Shown here: piece after piece, positions 6,293-7,179 of the stretch
Layout of the letters: each line of letters opens with the position of its first letter
Numbering within the stretch: position 1 is the stretch's first letter
Assembly: GCA_029243445.1 (NCBI GenBank)
Contig: JAQWSA010000026.1
Span: 1-7,179 of the forward strand
Reading direction: 5' to 3'
Length of the DNA: 7,179 nt
Source of the DNA: Alphaproteobacteria bacterium
Lineage (GTDB): Bacteria > Pseudomonadota > Alphaproteobacteria > UBA6615
The notes under the pieces: generated by a model
Told to the model about the DNA's origin: nothing
Databases searched by the model: none
What the model saw: the letters and a program-made list of their open reading frames with translations, nothing else
Translations under genes and position numbers: made by a program

Positions 6293-7179
6293 TCAAACTT
6301 GCCTAGTTCTCCATATTTCGCTCGTATAAATAAGTAATCCTAGCCAAAGTAGGCAAAACGAAACCCATTCATTAACAGTAAATTTTTCATTAAACAGCCA
6401 AATTGCAATTACGAGGTAGGTTGATGGAGTAAAGTATTGAAATAAACCAATTGTTGTTAATCTTATTCTTCTCGCACTTGCAGCAAATAGCATTAATGGC
6501 ACTCCAGTAACGACCCCAGCCAATACAATAAGTGCGTCTAAGCTAATTCCATTATTTCCGAATGAGCCGGTACCTCTCGATTCCAACCAGAAAAGAAAAC
6601 CTAAACCAAACGGCGCCATAACTAGACACTCTACAAAAAGACCAACATTACTTCCAGCTTTGACAGTTTTTCTAATAAGACCATATAGGCCAAAAGAAAA
6701 AGCTATAGTAAGTGCAATCCAGGGCAGACTGCCGTAAGCTATAAATTGTGTGATTACCGCAGCAGTGGCAAGAAAAACAGCAACCCACTGTTTTAAAGTG
6801 GGTCTTTCCTTTAAGAAAATAAATCCTAGAAAGACACTTACTAATGGACTAAGAAAATAACCTAAGCTCGATGCAACTAGTTGATCGGTTACCACTGAAT
6901 ATACGAACATTCCCCAATTAAGACTAACTAAAGAGGCACTTAAAAATAATATCGCTGTAATTATTGGGTTAGAAATAGTGGCAACTACTTCTTTCCATTG
7001 CCGAGTTAAAGTTAGAATAAAGGACATGAATATAGCGCACCAAACAACCCTATGCGCAATTATTTCAACCGCTCCTAGACCTACTAGTGATCGCCAATAA
7101 AAGGGAGTGAATCCCCATATAAAAAATGCGAGCATCCCAAACGTGATCCCAGTTATTTCATCTTGAGTAAGGTCACGTT
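6293..7179 (-). CDS. rarD: RarD-type EamA transporter (5' end outside window)
   Basis: An inner-membrane protein of the RarD branch of the DMT superfamily, normally about 290-300 residues with ten helices in two EamA halves. The first ATG in the window is at 7135 (280 residues), but the frame stays open to the edge, and its upstream codons read RDLTQDEITGITFG before MLAFFIWGFTPFYW. RarD proteins start with this helix complete, and no start codon occurs among those 14 codons, so the true start almost certainly lies beyond 7179. Diagnostic segments are FFIWGFTPFYWRSL, AHRVVW, LVASSLGYFLSPLVSVFLGFIFLKER, and VPLMLFAASARRIRLTTIGLFQYFTP. E. coli RarD was linked to chloramphenicol sensitivity by name, but its substrate is not established. 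The VOC gene follows 78 bp downstream on the same strand. Confidence 0.9.
   Translation of the reverse strand, partial: RDLTQDEITGITFGMLAFFIWGFTPFYWRSLVGLGAVEIIAHRVVWCAIFMSFILTLTRQWKEVVATISNPIITAILFLSASLVSLNWGMFVYSVVTDQLVASSLGYFLSPLVSVFLGFIFLKERPTLKQWVAVFLATAAVITQFIAYGSLPWIALTIAFSFGLYGLIRKTVKAGSNVGLFVECLVMAPFGLGFLFWLESRGTGSFGNNGISLDALIVLAGVVTGVPLMLFAASARRIRLTTIGLFQYFTPSTYLVIAIWLFNEKFTVNEWVSFCLLWLGLLIYTSEIWRTRQV

Noticed and set aside
1..7179. Mobile element, CRISPR, phage or defence system
   Set aside because: No transposase, integrase, direct-repeat arrays or terminal repeats are visible, and all coding space is taken up by recognisable chromosomal genes.

Overview
The window (7,179 bp, clearly AT-rich) looks like ordinary chromosome from a low-GC alphaproteobacterium. 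The main reasons are the alphaproteobacterial look of the ribosomal protein S4 sequence and the grouping of cysS, a citramalate synthase, a TrmJ-type RNA methyltransferase and rpsD, which I recall (not checked here) as a common neighbourhood in that class. The low GC and compact spacing would fit a free-living aquatic lineage, but I cannot name a genus. I see no prophage, insertion sequence, CRISPR array, tRNA or rRNA gene, toxin or defence module.

Layout, left half (plus strand, 1-3953): the last 88 codons of cysS, then cimA starting 2 nt after the cysS stop, a 65-bp gap, a 12-helix MFS exporter, and trmJ, which overlaps the MFS gene by 4 nt (ATGA). This reads as a single transcription direction and probably one operon: tRNA charging, isoleucine precursor synthesis, an exporter of unknown substrate, and tRNA methylation.

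Middle (3950-5657): an EamA/DMT-family transporter on the minus strand converges on trmJ, with the two stop codons sharing a TTAA. Its start faces rpsD across a 178-bp divergent intergenic region. That region is the most information-rich non-coding piece of the window. It has a near-consensus sigma-70 promoter reading into rpsD, followed directly by a GC-richer stretch that can fold into a three-way junction, and then an AT-rich run with a short Shine-Dalgarno sequence. I read it as a candidate autoregulatory leader of rpsD.

Right half (minus strand, 5674-7179): a RarD-type EamA transporter whose start lies beyond the window edge, then, 78 bp downstream, a small VOC/glyoxalase-fold protein with an unusual strongly basic C-terminal tail of about 50 residues. 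The VOC gene converges on rpsD with 16 bp between the stops.

Nothing here amounts to a new multi-gene system. The items most worth checking are the rpsD leader, the basic tail on the VOC protein, and the transporter genes sitting within a housekeeping gene cluster.
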